This document shows, piece by piece, positions 7,853 through 16,827 of a DNA stretch of 38,665 nt (position 1 is its first letter; each line of letters begins with the position of its first letter). Source of the stretch: Gemmatimonadales bacterium (GTDB lineage: Bacteria > Gemmatimonadota > Gemmatimonadetes > Longimicrobiales > Gaopeijiaceae). Position numbers and translations under genes: made by a program. The stretch spans positions 1 through 38,665 of the forward strand of contig REBP01000115.1 in assembly GCA_007692665.1 (NCBI GenBank), given 5' to 3'. The notes beneath the pieces are model-generated. The model saw nothing but the letters and a program-made list of their open reading frames with translations. It was not told the origin of the DNA and did no database searches.

Positions 7853-9688
7853 ATGACCTCCCCCGGCACGCCCCGCTTCCGTTTCCGGGCCCCAGACGGG
7901 TCCGAGGTTTCGGTCGGCTCGGTGGAAGATCTTTCCTCGAGGCTGGAAGCGGGGGAACTGCGCCCGGATACGCCCCTCTTCGACGCCGGAACGGGGGCCT
8001 GGGCGAGAGCGGGGGACGTCCCGGTCTTCCAGTTCGTCCTCGAGGAACTCCGGGCCGAGGGGCGCCTTCCCCCCGAGGAGGAAGTCCTGCTCCTCCCCGA
8101 CCCTCCTCCCTCGGAACCCATCGACGCCGGTGCCGCCTTCGAGCCGATCCGGCACGACGCAGACGCACCGAGACCGCGGGCGTCTCCCACGACGGACCCC
8201 TTCGAGCTCCACCTGCCGCTCTCGAACCCCCTCGATCCCCTCGAGGGCGCCGGTGCGGGACGGAGGGAGGAGGCCGGTGGGCGGGACGGGCCGGCAGGGG
8301 ATGCCGAGGCGGGGGCGGCGGCGGATCCGGGGCTCGGGGCTGACCCCGACGCTTCGCCTCGACGGGAGAAGGGGGCGGCGCCTTCCGGGGATGGGGAGGA
8401 TGCGGCCGAACCGTGGTTCGAGGATCGCCCCTTCACGGAGGCGGAGGTCGAGCCCGCCGGAAAGGCTGGCCAGGGAACTGGCCAGGGAAAGGACGAGCCG
8501 CGTACGCCGAGTTCCCGCCCGCCCCGGGAGGGGGAACGGGGAGGCTCGCCCCGGGATCCGGACATCGACCCGAGCCCGCTTCATGCCTGGCTCACCCACG
8601 GGCCGCCCGCGCCCGCAGTCCCCCCGGCCCAGGCGTCGGCCACGCGGGAGGCCCCGGACGATGTGCCGGGTCGCCGACCGTCGACAGGACCGGGCTCGAC
8701 CCCCGAAGAGGCGGCGGACCGTTCCTCCGTGCCCCTCGATGCCGACGCGGACGCCCCGCGGGGCAGCCCGGCACCGACGGCACCACCCCTCAGGATTCGA
8801 ACGGCGTGGGAAGACGACGCAGAGGTCGAGGACCCCCGTGCCGTCCGCCTCCAGGCACGGCGCCGGCGGAGGAATGCCCGGACCCTGGCGGGCCTGGTGG
8901 CCGTGGCCATCCTGGTCATCGGAGGGGCCGCCATCTTCGCGACGACCCGGTCCACCGGCGTGGCTACCGCCCCCGACACGCCTCCCGGTTCACTCCCGGG
9001 AGACGTCGCCCCGGACCCGGCCGTCGCCCTGAACGGCGTGGCACCGCCCCCGGGGCTCGAGGCCGAGGCGAACCTTCTCTGGCGAGACCTTCCCGGACAG
9101 GTCTCGGGGGTCGTGGATTCGCTCCGGGTGGAAGCCGGGCTTTCCGATGCCCCGCCCAGGGAATGGCTGGGCGGCTACTACCTGGCCAACGCCCGGGAAT
9201 TCCCGGAGGTCGTGGCATTCTGGGAGAGTTACGGCGCCTTCGTCGAGCGGCTGTCGGGGCAGGATGCGGAACTCGCGCAGACGGCGGCTCGACGCGCCAT
9301 GGGCCAGGGAGCCGCGTCGGAACTCGAGGCGCTGGAGGCGCCCGACCGGGAGCGGCTCCTCGCGTTCGTGGCCGAACGACACGACCGGATGCGTCCCGCC
9401 CGAATCGACCGGTTTCTCCACCTGCAGCGAACGGCGGAGGCGGCCCTGGGACTTCACGAGTTCCTCGTGCAGAACGGGGCGTCCATCACCCACTCCCCGG
9501 CCCTGGGCCGCGGGCTGTCGGCGGACCCGGTGCTGGAGGCCGTGACCGAGACGCCGGCGGTACGCCGCGAGATGGAGGGACATCTCGACCGGATCTTCGA
9601 GGCACTGGACCGAACCCGGGGAGGCGGTCAGCCCTCACTGGCGGGGCTGCGCTCCGAACTGTTCGGCAGCCTGGGCCGCCCGCTCTGA
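7853..9688 (+). CDS. Single-span membrane protein with GYF-like N-terminal domain
   Basis: The 611 residues fall into four parts. Residues ~4-60 look like a GYF_2/DUF4339-type module (RFRAPDGSEVSV, then LEAGELRPDTPLFDAGTGAWARAGDVPVF). Residues ~70-325 are acidic and Pro/Gly/Arg-rich, probably disordered. One membrane span lies at about 344-363 after a RRRRNAR stop-transfer cluster. The last ~240 residues are a helical domain rich in Glu, Ala and Arg without a recognised family. The positive-inside rule places the GYF-like head in the cytoplasm and the tail outside. No function is assigned. GGAG lies ~10 bases before the ATG. Its 3' end overlaps the oppositely oriented glycosyltransferase gene by 54 bases. 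Confidence 0.75.
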   Translation: MTSPGTPRFRFRAPDGSEVSVGSVEDLSSRLEAGELRPDTPLFDAGTGAWARAGDVPVFQFVLEELRAEGRLPPEEEVLLLPDPPPSEPIDAGAAFEPIRHDADAPRPRASPTTDPFELHLPLSNPLDPLEGAGAGRREEAGGRDGPAGDAEAGAAADPGLGADPDASPRREKGAAPSGDGEDAAEPWFEDRPFTEAEVEPAGKAGQGTGQGKDEPRTPSSRPPREGERGGSPRDPDIDPSPLHAWLTHGPPAPAVPPAQASATREAPDDVPGRRPSTGPGSTPEEAADRSSVPLDADADAPRGSPAPTAPPLRIRTAWEDDAEVEDPRAVRLQARRRRRNARTLAGLVAVAILVIGGAAIFATTRSTGVATAPDTPPGSLPGDVAPDPAVALNGVAPPPGLEAEANLLWRDLPGQVSGVVDSLRVEAGLSDAPPREWLGGYYLANAREFPEVVAFWESYGAFVERLSGQDAELAQTAARRAMGQGAASELEALEAPDRERLLAFVAERHDRMRPARIDRFLHLQRTAEAALGLHEFLVQNGASITHSPALGRGLSADPVLEAVTETPAVRREMEGHLDRIFEALDRTRGGGQPSLAGLRSELFGSLGRPL

Positions 9689-11728
9689 CGCGTCGCCCCC
9701 TGCCGCGGGGGGCACCGGCCCTTCCGGGGGTTCCAGCGCCAGGCGAAGCACGCGGTGAACACTGCCCCGCGGACGGTCCGCCGTGACGATCCGGGCCCCG
9801 AGCCCTTCTGCCAGGGCCGTCCACTCGGACACGGGGCGGTGTCGGAGCGGGGCCGCATCGCGCCCCATCCATCCCTCCCCGCGGTGCGCGTTCACCCACG
9901 CATCCGCCCTCGCGAGCATTCGGTGTTCCCATCCGCCCGGCGGGCCGCGGTAGACCGACTCCAGGACCACCACCCGCCTGCGGGCCACGCGCAACGCCTC
10001 CGCCAGCGCCTGCTCGGGATCGGCCGTGTGATGAAGGACGAAGGAGAGAAGGACCGTGTCCACGGACCGGTCGGGAAGTGGCAGGGCGGCGGCGTCTCCC
10101 CGGATCGATCCCCCCCGGATCGATCTCCCGTCGACGGATCCCTGGCCGGCGGGGTCCCGGAGGGTCGCCGCTCCGGGCTGGGGGTCCACCACCAGGACCA
10201 TGCCCCCCGGCAGGTACGGCGCCAGCGCCCGGGCCATGTCGCCCTCGCCGCCACCCACGTCGAGGAGGCTCGACCCCCGGATCGAGGGGGCCACCCACCG
10301 CGCCTTGCGCCGCCCGGCGGACTTCCGGAGAGGCCGGAGGAGACGCTCCCTCCCCGCGTTCACCGCGAGTGCGGCCATCCCGCCCCAGAACAGCACGGCG
10401 AGGGGGGTTGGCGCGATGCCGCGGTAGAAGAGGTAGGTCAGGAAGGCGGCCCACGACGCCCACATCCACGGACCCCGGCCCGTGGGCGTGAGGGCGAGGA
10501 AGGGGAGGACCCAGAGCAGGTACCAGGGGTGCACCGTGGTTGCGGTGACCAGGTAGAGGGAGAGGATGAGCACGCTCCCGCGGGCGAAGTGCTCCACGGA
10601 TCCCGCGGCATGGCGGAGTCCGATCCAGAACGCACCTCCCACGGCGACCCATCGGAGCGCCGGACCCAGCCAGTGCCCGGTCTCGACGCCGGCGAGTCGC
10701 CATCCGACCTCGCGGAGGAGCGCGTAGAGGCCGGCATTGAACTCGAAGAGGCTGACGTACAGCTGGGCGGAGCCCCACACAAGCCCCAGGTCGGAAACCC
10801 GCAGGAAGGGGAGGGAGAGGAGGAGTGCGACGATCGCCGCCGGCAGCATCTCGCCCACCCTGTCCCTCCACCCGGGACCGGGTCGGGCAGCGGATCGCGA
10901 ATCGTTTCCCTCACCTGCTTCGGCCCCCAGGGCGCGCCAGAGGAGCGGAGCCAGGAGGATCGGGATTCCCTTGGAGAGCACGGCGAGGGCGAGCCCCATC
11001 CACGCGAGCCACCCGCGACGGATGGCCACCCCCCAGAGGACGAGTCCCACCCCGAGGATCATGCCCCCCTCGCTGTGACCGCTCCCGGCAACGGTCACGA
11101 GGACCAGGGGGTTCCACGCATAGAGGACGAGGTGGGCGCGCCGGCGGGGGACCGAGGCCCCGAGTGCCTTCCAGATGGCCAGGACCCCGGCGAACTCGAG
11201 GAGGGTGAAGCCGACCCTGACGGCGCGACCCGAGGCGGGCCATCCCGTCACGTCGTGAACCCACCCGCCCAGCAGGAAGACGAGCTGGGAGAGCGGCGGG
11301 TAGACCGAGTGCCATCCGGGCGAGTTCAGGTTCCGGAAGAGCATGTCCTCCTGGAAGGGAGCGAGGACCGGGTCATCGGGGGCGTAGCGGTAGGGAGGCA
11401 CGCCCTGGATCCCCACCCACCCGTCCCACACGTACCGGAAGAGGTCGTCGGAGAGATCCTGGACGGGGAGGAGGAAGAGGGCGCGGAGGAGGAATGCCCC
11501 CCCCAGCAGCACCACCGGGGCCTCGATCCATGCCCCGTGGCGACGCCAGAGATGAAGGAGTGCGAGAAAGGCCGCCGTCCACGGAATGACGGCGAGGTGC
11601 AGGTTTTCCCGTTCCGGCCCCAGCGTCGCCAGCACGAGCATGGAGACCGCCAGGACAAGGGCGCCACCGAGGGGGGACGCCTTGCCGGGAACAGTGTCAC
11701 CGGTGGGGGACACTTGCGTCGGCGTCAC
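9635..11728 (-). CDS. Polytopic membrane glycosyltransferase fused to a SAM methyltransferase
   Basis: Residues 1-~455 contain about ten hydrophobic spans. An early loop reads DLSDDLFRYVWDGWV...GVPPYRYAPDD and is followed by SVYPPLSQ; acidic residues in the first outer loop are typical of GT-C-fold polyprenol-phosphate-sugar transferases of the GT87/mannosyltransferase type. Residues ~480-690 are a class I methyltransferase with motif LLDVGGGEGDMA (Asp490), VLVVDP, and SFVLHHTADPEQALAEALRVA. There is no stop or start between the two parts. A joint role in making and methylating an envelope glycan or glycolipid is an inference. The start GTG 11728 has GGAG 6 bases upstream. The C-terminal codons overlap the 3' end of the plus-strand gene by 54 bases. 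Confidence 0.8.
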   Translation of the reverse strand: MTPTQVSPTGDTVPGKASPLGGALVLAVSMLVLATLGPERENLHLAVIPWTAAFLALLHLWRRHGAWIEAPVVLLGGAFLLRALFLLPVQDLSDDLFRYVWDGWVGIQGVPPYRYAPDDPVLAPFQEDMLFRNLNSPGWHSVYPPLSQLVFLLGGWVHDVTGWPASGRAVRVGFTLLEFAGVLAIWKALGASVPRRRAHLVLYAWNPLVLVTVAGSGHSEGGMILGVGLVLWGVAIRRGWLAWMGLALAVLSKGIPILLAPLLWRALGAEAGEGNDSRSAARPGPGWRDRVGEMLPAAIVALLLSLPFLRVSDLGLVWGSAQLYVSLFEFNAGLYALLREVGWRLAGVETGHWLGPALRWVAVGGAFWIGLRHAAGSVEHFARGSVLILSLYLVTATTVHPWYLLWVLPFLALTPTGRGPWMWASWAAFLTYLFYRGIAPTPLAVLFWGGMAALAVNAGRERLLRPLRKSAGRRKARWVAPSIRGSSLLDVGGGEGDMARALAPYLPGGMVLVVDPQPGAATLRDPAGQGSVDGRSIRGGSIRGDAAALPLPDRSVDTVLLSFVLHHTADPEQALAEALRVARRRVVVLESVYRGPPGGWEHRMLARADAWVNAHRGEGWMGRDAAPLRHRPVSEWTALAEGLGARIVTADRPRGSVHRVLRLALEPPEGPVPPAAGGDASERAAQAAEQFGAQPRQ

Positions 11729-11909
11729 CGGGGCTCCAGACTCCTTGTCACGTGCTCAAGACCTTTTGTTGAAGGCATTTGGAGCGCAGGCTGCGATGCG
11801 GGAAGGGGGTGGCATCACCCTTGCAATTCCTGCCAAGGTACACGGAGTGGCGTGAAGCCGGGAGAGGTCGTCGGATCTCCCCCGGACCGCGGGAACCGAG
11901 GAGGGGTCG

Positions 11910-12932
11910 ATGCGACGTTTCATCCTGGGACTGATGATGGCTGGCGGTGCGGTCACCTCCCTCCCCCCCGCACAGGTGGAGGCCCAGGTCTCCGCCGGCG
12001 TGGTGCTCGACCGGGACGGTCTTCGACACTTCCACATGGCCATCGGCCACGTCTACGGCGTGCCCGTTCAGTCGGTGAGCCGCTGGCATCCCTCCTGGAT
12101 CCACGCCGACGAACTCCCCGTTGTCTACCTCCTGGCTCGGGAAGCCCGCGTTTCTCCCGAACTCGTCATCGCGCTGAGGGAGCAGGGATGGAGCTGGATG
12201 GACATCACGTATCACCTCCGCGTGGATCCCGCGATCTACGTGGCCCACCTCCCGGGCAGCTGGGGCCCGCCGGGACATGCGTACGGATACTGGCGCAAGC
12301 CGAGCCGCCATGACTACCGGCGGCTGAACGACCGGCGCATCATCGACTACGTGAACGTCTACTTCTGGGCCCACGCTCACCGCCGGCCCGTGACCGAGAT
12401 CATCGTGATCCGGGAACGCGTACCCACGTGGACCCACTACGTCCGCGCCGAGGCCCCCCGCGTCCGGTTCCAGGAGCCCGCCCGGGCCCAGCCCGTCTAC
12501 ACACACCCGGCGCCTGCCACCCGCCCGGCTCAGCCCCGTGGCACGACCCAGGCTCCGCCCGCCGCGCCGTCCCGCACCGCCGCCCCCTCGGCGAACCGCG
12601 CCCCTGCACCCGCTCCTGCGGCCGGGCGTTCGAACGCACCTGCAGCGAACCGGGCACCTGCACCTGCGGCGAACCGGGCACCTGCACCCGCGGCGAACCG
12701 GGCACCTGCACCCGCGGCGAACCGGGCGCCTGCACCCGCGGCGAACCGGGCGCCTGCACCCGCGGCGAGCCGGGCACCTGCGCCCGCGGCGAGCCGGGCA
12801 CCTGCACCCGCGGCGAGCCGGGCACCTGCGCCCGCGGCGAGCCGGGCACCTGCGCCGGCAGCCTCCCGCCCTGCAGCCCAGCGCGGGGGCGGCTCCGCAC
12901 CTCCGCCTCCCCGCCCTCGCGGCGGGAACTGA
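11910..12932 (+). CDS. Exported protein with C-terminal Ala/Pro/Asn-Arg repeats
   Basis: A GAGGAGGGG ribosome site precedes the ATG. Residues 1-26 are a signal peptide ending at VEAQ. Residues ~27-190 form an aromatic-rich globular part (FHMAIGHVYGVPVQSVSRWHPSW, REQGWSWMDITYHLRVDP), which I do not recognise. From ~190 the protein becomes a low-complexity tail, including nine 8-residue units AA(N/S)RAPAP and ending PPPPRPRGGN. Such Ala/Pro tails often extend across the periplasm or through cell-wall material, but no binding motif is seen. Its stop codon directly abuts the stop codon of the opposite-strand M16 gene with no base between them. Confidence 0.75.
   Translation: MRRFILGLMMAGGAVTSLPPAQVEAQVSAGVVLDRDGLRHFHMAIGHVYGVPVQSVSRWHPSWIHADELPVVYLLAREARVSPELVIALREQGWSWMDITYHLRVDPAIYVAHLPGSWGPPGHAYGYWRKPSRHDYRRLNDRRIIDYVNVYFWAHAHRRPVTEIIVIRERVPTWTHYVRAEAPRVRFQEPARAQPVYTHPAPATRPAQPRGTTQAPPAAPSRTAAPSANRAPAPAPAAGRSNAPAANRAPAPAANRAPAPAANRAPAPAANRAPAPAANRAPAPAASRAPAPAASRAPAPAASRAPAPAASRAPAPAASRPAAQRGGGSAPPPPRPRGGN
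12642..12857 (+). repeat. Nine tandem 24-base units inside the coding region
   Basis: Nine contiguous 24-base units encode AANRAPAP (units 1-5) and AASRAPAP (units 6-9). The last four share an A-to-G change that turns Asn into Ser. Units differ by only 1-4 bases, pointing to recent expansion by slippage or unequal exchange. A degenerate tenth unit follows. Because the unit is a multiple of three, the reading frame is kept when copies are gained or lost. Confidence 0.95.
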
Positions 12933-15095
12933 TCAGAGGGGCGAGACCCCGGTCAGTTCCAGCGCCACCGGTTGCCCCGGGAATTCCTGCCTGACGAGGA
13001 TGTGGGGTCCCTCCGCCCGGAGGAAGAGGGTGACCGTTCCCTGTTCACCGGTCACCTCCACCCTCCAGCAGTCGAACGTTCCGGCGGGGACCTCCACCTC
13101 TTCCCGCCCCACGACCCTGGCCTCCACGACGGTGCCCTGGCCCTGGATGACGTCGAGATAGGGGATCCGGAGACGGGTTCCGTCCTCGAGCCGGGCAGCG
13201 GCCATGGCCCATTCGTCCATGCCCGGGAGCAGAAGCCCCTCGGCGTCCTCGTCGATCTCCCGCTCCCCCCCCAGCTGCGCAGGGAGGCTGGCCTTCCCGA
13301 TCATTCGCCCGTCGACGACGTCGATCTGCACCTCGATCCGGAGCCCGCCGCCGGACTGGCTCTGGCGCAGCGACCGGGGGGCGAAGTCGGTAGCCCCGAA
13401 CCTGAGAACGGACTCCTGTGCGCCGCCCCCGGGCTGGGCCATCGTCGTCGTGGAAACCCAGTCGTCACCCTCTCGCTCCAGCCGGTACGATGCCGTTCCC
13501 GCCGGGTTGCCCTGCACGAGGAGCTCGTAGCGGCGTACCCCCTCCTCGAGGCGGCTTGCGTCCCAGGAGACCTCGGCATCGGCCGGTGACAGGATCTCGG
13601 ACCGGTCCAGCGGCTCGCCCTGGATATCCATCAGGGTGACCGGCGCGATCGCTTCCAGCGCCTCGAGCACCTGGGCCCCGTCCCCCACGACCACCACCAC
13701 GCTCCGCTCCGGCCGCATCACGCGTGCCCCCACCTCCTGCACCGCCTCGGAGGACACGGCGCGAATGCGCGCCGGGAAATCCGAGATCTCCTCCACGTCC
13801 CGGTCCAGGAGGAGAGCCGTGGCGAGGCGTCCGGCGACCTGGCCCGCTGTTTCGAGCTGGAGGGGGAAGCTGCCGGCCAGGTAGTTCCGGGCCGCATCGA
13901 GTTCATCGGGGGGAACCGGCTCCGACCCCATCCGGTCCATCTGGAGAAGCAGCTCCACGACGGTGGAGTCGGTGACCGGGGTCCGGACCTCGGCCGAGGC
14001 GGTGAAGAGTCCCGTGCCCGCCGGTCGTGACACCGACGAGTAGGCGCCGTAGGTCCAGCCCCGTTCCTCCCGCAGGATCCGGAAGAGCCGGGAGTCGGCA
14101 CCGCCCCCGAGGACGCGGTTGGCCACCTCGATGGCCGCAAAATCGGGCGAGTCCCCTGCCACCCCGGGCCGCCCTGCCAGGACCACGGACTGGACGGAGC
14201 CCGGTCGGTGGACCAGGTAGATGCGCGGTTCCTGGATCTCCCCCGGCGTCGCCAGGACGGGCGGGGCCGCCGGACGCCCGGTCCAGTCCCCCAGGTGGCG
14301 GTTCGCCAGGCGCTCGATCTCGTCCCGGTCCACGGCCCCGGCCACCATGAGGAGGGCACCCTCCGGCTGGAGCGCCCGGTCCCGGAAGGCCACGAGGTCG
14401 TCCCGGGTGATCGCCGCCACCGATTCGGGTGACGGGCTGATGCCGTACGGATGGTCGTCGCCGTAGAGGATGCGGTTGAAGTGCCGGCCGGCGATGGCCT
14501 GGGGCTGGCCCAGCTGGGCCTGGAGACTCGACAGGGTCTGCCTTCGCGCGATCTCCACCTCGCCCTCGGGGAAGTCGGCGTTGCGTGCCACGTCCGCGAG
14601 GAGTTCGAAGGCCACCTCGAGATGCTCCGAGAGCACGGTGGCGCTGACGTTCATGAAGTCCTGTCCCGCCCCGGCCGTGAGCGTTCCTCCCACACCCTCG
14701 ATGGTCTCGGAAATGTCGAGGGCCGAGCGCGAGGTCGTCCCTCTCGTCAGGACGGTGGAGGCGAGCCCGGCCACCCCGGCGCGCTCCGGCGCGGCGAGCG
14801 AACTGCCGCCTCGCTGGTACAGCCGGATGCTGGCCACCGGCTGGGTGCCGTAGCTGAGGACCACCACCTCGATGCCGTTTCCGAGGGTGAATCGCTCGAA
14901 CTCCGGAAAGGAGATGGAGCGGGCCTCCATCGGAGGCGGAGGACCCTGCTGGGCAGGGAGCAGAGAGGGGTTCCCGACCAGGGCCATTCCGCCCAGCGCG
15001 AGGGCGGTGACGGCCGCGCCTCCGATGGTGCCTCCGATGGTGCCGCCGGCCCTGCCGGGTGTGCGCGGTGCGAGGGTTCCGTCCAGGCGCATCAT
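12933..15095 (-). CDS. M16-family peptidase subunit lacking the zinc motif, with extra C-terminal domain
   Basis: A signal segment (residues ~20-50, ending LLPAQQ) is followed by two insulinase-type (M16) halves over residues ~65-480, including FTLGNGIEVVVL and later VVLAGRPGVAGDSPDFAAIEVANRVLGGG. Where an active M16 enzyme has HxxEH, this protein has AGVAGLASTVLT, so it cannot bind zinc there. It is expected to be the non-catalytic partner of the upstream gene, as in two-chain M16 systems. Residues ~505-720 form an added beta-rich domain (RYELLVQGNPAGTASYRLE...VPAGTFDCWRVEV) that resembles DUF3108-like periplasmic modules. The start ATG overlaps the upstream stop in a 4-base ATGA, indicating translational coupling. 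Confidence 0.88.
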   Translation of the reverse strand: MMRLDGTLAPRTPGRAGGTIGGTIGGAAVTALALGGMALVGNPSLLPAQQGPPPPMEARSISFPEFERFTLGNGIEVVVLSYGTQPVASIRLYQRGGSSLAAPERAGVAGLASTVLTRGTTSRSALDISETIEGVGGTLTAGAGQDFMNVSATVLSEHLEVAFELLADVARNADFPEGEVEIARRQTLSSLQAQLGQPQAIAGRHFNRILYGDDHPYGISPSPESVAAITRDDLVAFRDRALQPEGALLMVAGAVDRDEIERLANRHLGDWTGRPAAPPVLATPGEIQEPRIYLVHRPGSVQSVVLAGRPGVAGDSPDFAAIEVANRVLGGGADSRLFRILREERGWTYGAYSSVSRPAGTGLFTASAEVRTPVTDSTVVELLLQMDRMGSEPVPPDELDAARNYLAGSFPLQLETAGQVAGRLATALLLDRDVEEISDFPARIRAVSSEAVQEVGARVMRPERSVVVVVGDGAQVLEALEAIAPVTLMDIQGEPLDRSEILSPADAEVSWDASRLEEGVRRYELLVQGNPAGTASYRLEREGDDWVSTTTMAQPGGGAQESVLRFGATDFAPRSLRQSQSGGGLRIEVQIDVVDGRMIGKASLPAQLGGEREIDEDAEGLLLPGMDEWAMAAARLEDGTRLRIPYLDVIQGQGTVVEARVVGREEVEVPAGTFDCWRVEVTGEQGTVTLFLRAEGPHILVRQEFPGQPVALELTGVSPL

Positions 15096-16570
15096 CGGTC
15101 CTCTCCCGTGCCGGGGATGGTGAAGATCACGGCCCGGTTTTCCGGGTCCAGGTAGGTTCGGGCGACCCGATGCACCTCCTCGACCGTGACGGCCTGGATG
15201 GCCTGGACCACGGTGGCCACGGCCTCCGGCGTCCCGTGAAAGTGGTTGGCCGTCTGGAGCGCCTCGGCCCGTCCCATGGCGGTCTGCCGCGACAGCACGG
15301 TGGAAGAGAGGGCCCGGTTCCTGGCCCGCGCGACTTCCGACTCGCTGACCCCCTCGGTCCGGATCCGCTCCACCTGCTCGTCGAGGAGGGCGAGGAGTTC
15401 ATCGCCCTCGACCCCCTGGTTCGCGATGACGATGAACTGGAAGAGGCCGGGCCCCAGTCGGGGGGCGTGAAAGGCCGAGGCCTGGAGGGCTGCCTGCGCT
15501 TCCCGCACCAGCGTCTGGTTGAGGCGGGCGCTCTGCCCACCCCCGAGGATGTCGGCGAGGACGGTGAGCGCGGCGGCGTCGGGATGCCGCTGCTCCACCC
15601 CTCCGTACGACACGAACACGCCCGGGAGCTGGGCGTTCGGGTCCTGGATCCGCTCCACGACGGGGAGGTGCCGGAAGGGCTGGTCGCAGCCGACCTCGGG
15701 CGGGTCCGGGGCCCGGGGAATGTCAGCGAAGTAGCGTTCCACCAGCGAACGGGCCTCGCCGGCGTCGAAGGCGCCTGCAAGGACGAGGGTGGCATTGTTC
15801 GGCGCGTAATAGAGGTCGAAGAACTCCTGAACGTCGGGAAGCTCCGCGGCGTCCAGGTCCTCCATGCTCCCGATCACCGAGTGCCCGTAGGCGAAGCAGC
15901 CCTCGGCATCGTAGGGCGCGTAGTAGCTTGCCGCGAGCTGGGACGTGCCGTAGGGGGCGTTGTCGATGCGAAGTCTCCGTTCCTCCTTCACGACCTCCAC
16001 CTCCCGCCGCATGTTCTCCTCGGTCACCCGGAGGGAGCGCATCCGGTCCGCCTCGAGCCAGAGCGCCAGGTTCATGCGTTCCGGGGGGACGGTCTGGAAG
16101 TAGTTCGTGCGGTCTTCGGTGATCGAGGCGTTCAGGTTGCCGCCGGCCCGCTCCACGTACTGGAAGTGTTCGCCCTCGGCCACGTTCTCCGACCCCTGGA
16201 ACATGAGGTGCTCGAAGAGATGCGCGAACCCGGAGCGGCCGGGCCGCTCATCGCGGCTCCCGACCCGGTACCAGAGGTTCACCGCGGTGGCGGTGGCATC
16301 GGGATCGGGCGCGAGGATGACGTGAAGCCCGTTGTCCAGGTGGTAGGACTCGAAATCCATGGCCCCCGGCGCCTGGGCCTGGGCGGGCACGGCCGCCGCC
16401 CCGAAGGCGAGTCCGAGGCTCAGGCCGGGCAGGAGCAGGAAGGCCGGCAGGAGCAGGACGGAAGGGAAGGCGGCCCGGCCGGCACGCGGGATCGGCCGAG
16501 ACTCGGGCCGGGGAGGAGATGGGGCGGAGCGGGATGCGGATCCCGCAGGATGCACGGGGGACACGGGCAT
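15092..16570 (-). CDS. M16-family zinc peptidase, catalytic subunit
   Basis: This is a secreted insulinase-family metallopeptidase. The chosen ATG 16570 (GAGG about 8 bases upstream) gives 492 residues with a long signal segment ending PAQAQA. The zinc motif is HLFEH in SGFAHLFEHLMFQGSENV, and a conserved Glu lies about 75 residues downstream in the VEVVKEERRLR region. The C-terminal half has VFVSYGGVEQRHPDAAALTVLADILGGGQSARL, as in bacterial M16B peptidases. It is coupled by ATGA to the zinc-less partner, so the two probably form a heterodimer in the periplasm. Open sequence runs upstream to 16828, but that part is Pro/Arg-rich and antisense to the SRAP start. The usual substrates of the family are short peptides; the target here is unknown. 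Confidence 0.9.
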   Translation of the reverse strand: MPVSPVHPAGSASRSAPSPPRPESRPIPRAGRAAFPSVLLLPAFLLLPGLSLGLAFGAAAVPAQAQAPGAMDFESYHLDNGLHVILAPDPDATATAVNLWYRVGSRDERPGRSGFAHLFEHLMFQGSENVAEGEHFQYVERAGGNLNASITEDRTNYFQTVPPERMNLALWLEADRMRSLRVTEENMRREVEVVKEERRLRIDNAPYGTSQLAASYYAPYDAEGCFAYGHSVIGSMEDLDAAELPDVQEFFDLYYAPNNATLVLAGAFDAGEARSLVERYFADIPRAPDPPEVGCDQPFRHLPVVERIQDPNAQLPGVFVSYGGVEQRHPDAAALTVLADILGGGQSARLNQTLVREAQAALQASAFHAPRLGPGLFQFIVIANQGVEGDELLALLDEQVERIRTEGVSESEVARARNRALSSTVLSRQTAMGRAEALQTANHFHGTPEAVATVVQAIQAVTVEEVHRVARTYLDPENRAVIFTIPGTGEDR

Positions 16571-16827
16571 GGGACGGCCTCGGGGAGCGGGGTCAGGGTT
16601 CGGAACGGCGCGCAGGGATCGGGTGGCAAATGGATCCGGATCCGGAGGACACGGGGTGCCGCCGGGATCCGACGGCGGTGGAATCGGTATACACCGGGGA
16701 GCCGGCAGAGCCGCGGGAGCGGCTCGGATCCTCCGATGCCGCCCCCGCCGACCCTTCTGCCCTCGTCTACGTTCATTTGCCCGGAAAGGTTCAGAGAAAC
16801 CGATCCGGCCTGCTTCGGGACCCCCCA

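Noticed and set aside
9755-12313. 852-codon plus-strand frame over the glycosyltransferase-methyltransferase gene
   Set aside because: Charged low-complexity sequence without hydrophobic spans, antisense to a polytopic membrane protein; it also overlaps the exported repeat protein in another frame.
12642-12857. CRISPR array
   Set aside because: Units are contiguous 24-base copies with no unique spacers and lie in frame within a coding region.
16571-16827. SOS (LexA) box before the SRAP gene, and hairpins in the gap
   Set aside because: No recognisable LexA operator was seen. The short inverted repeats there (such as GAGCCGC/GCGGCTC near 16708-16725) are at the level expected by chance in GC-rich DNA.
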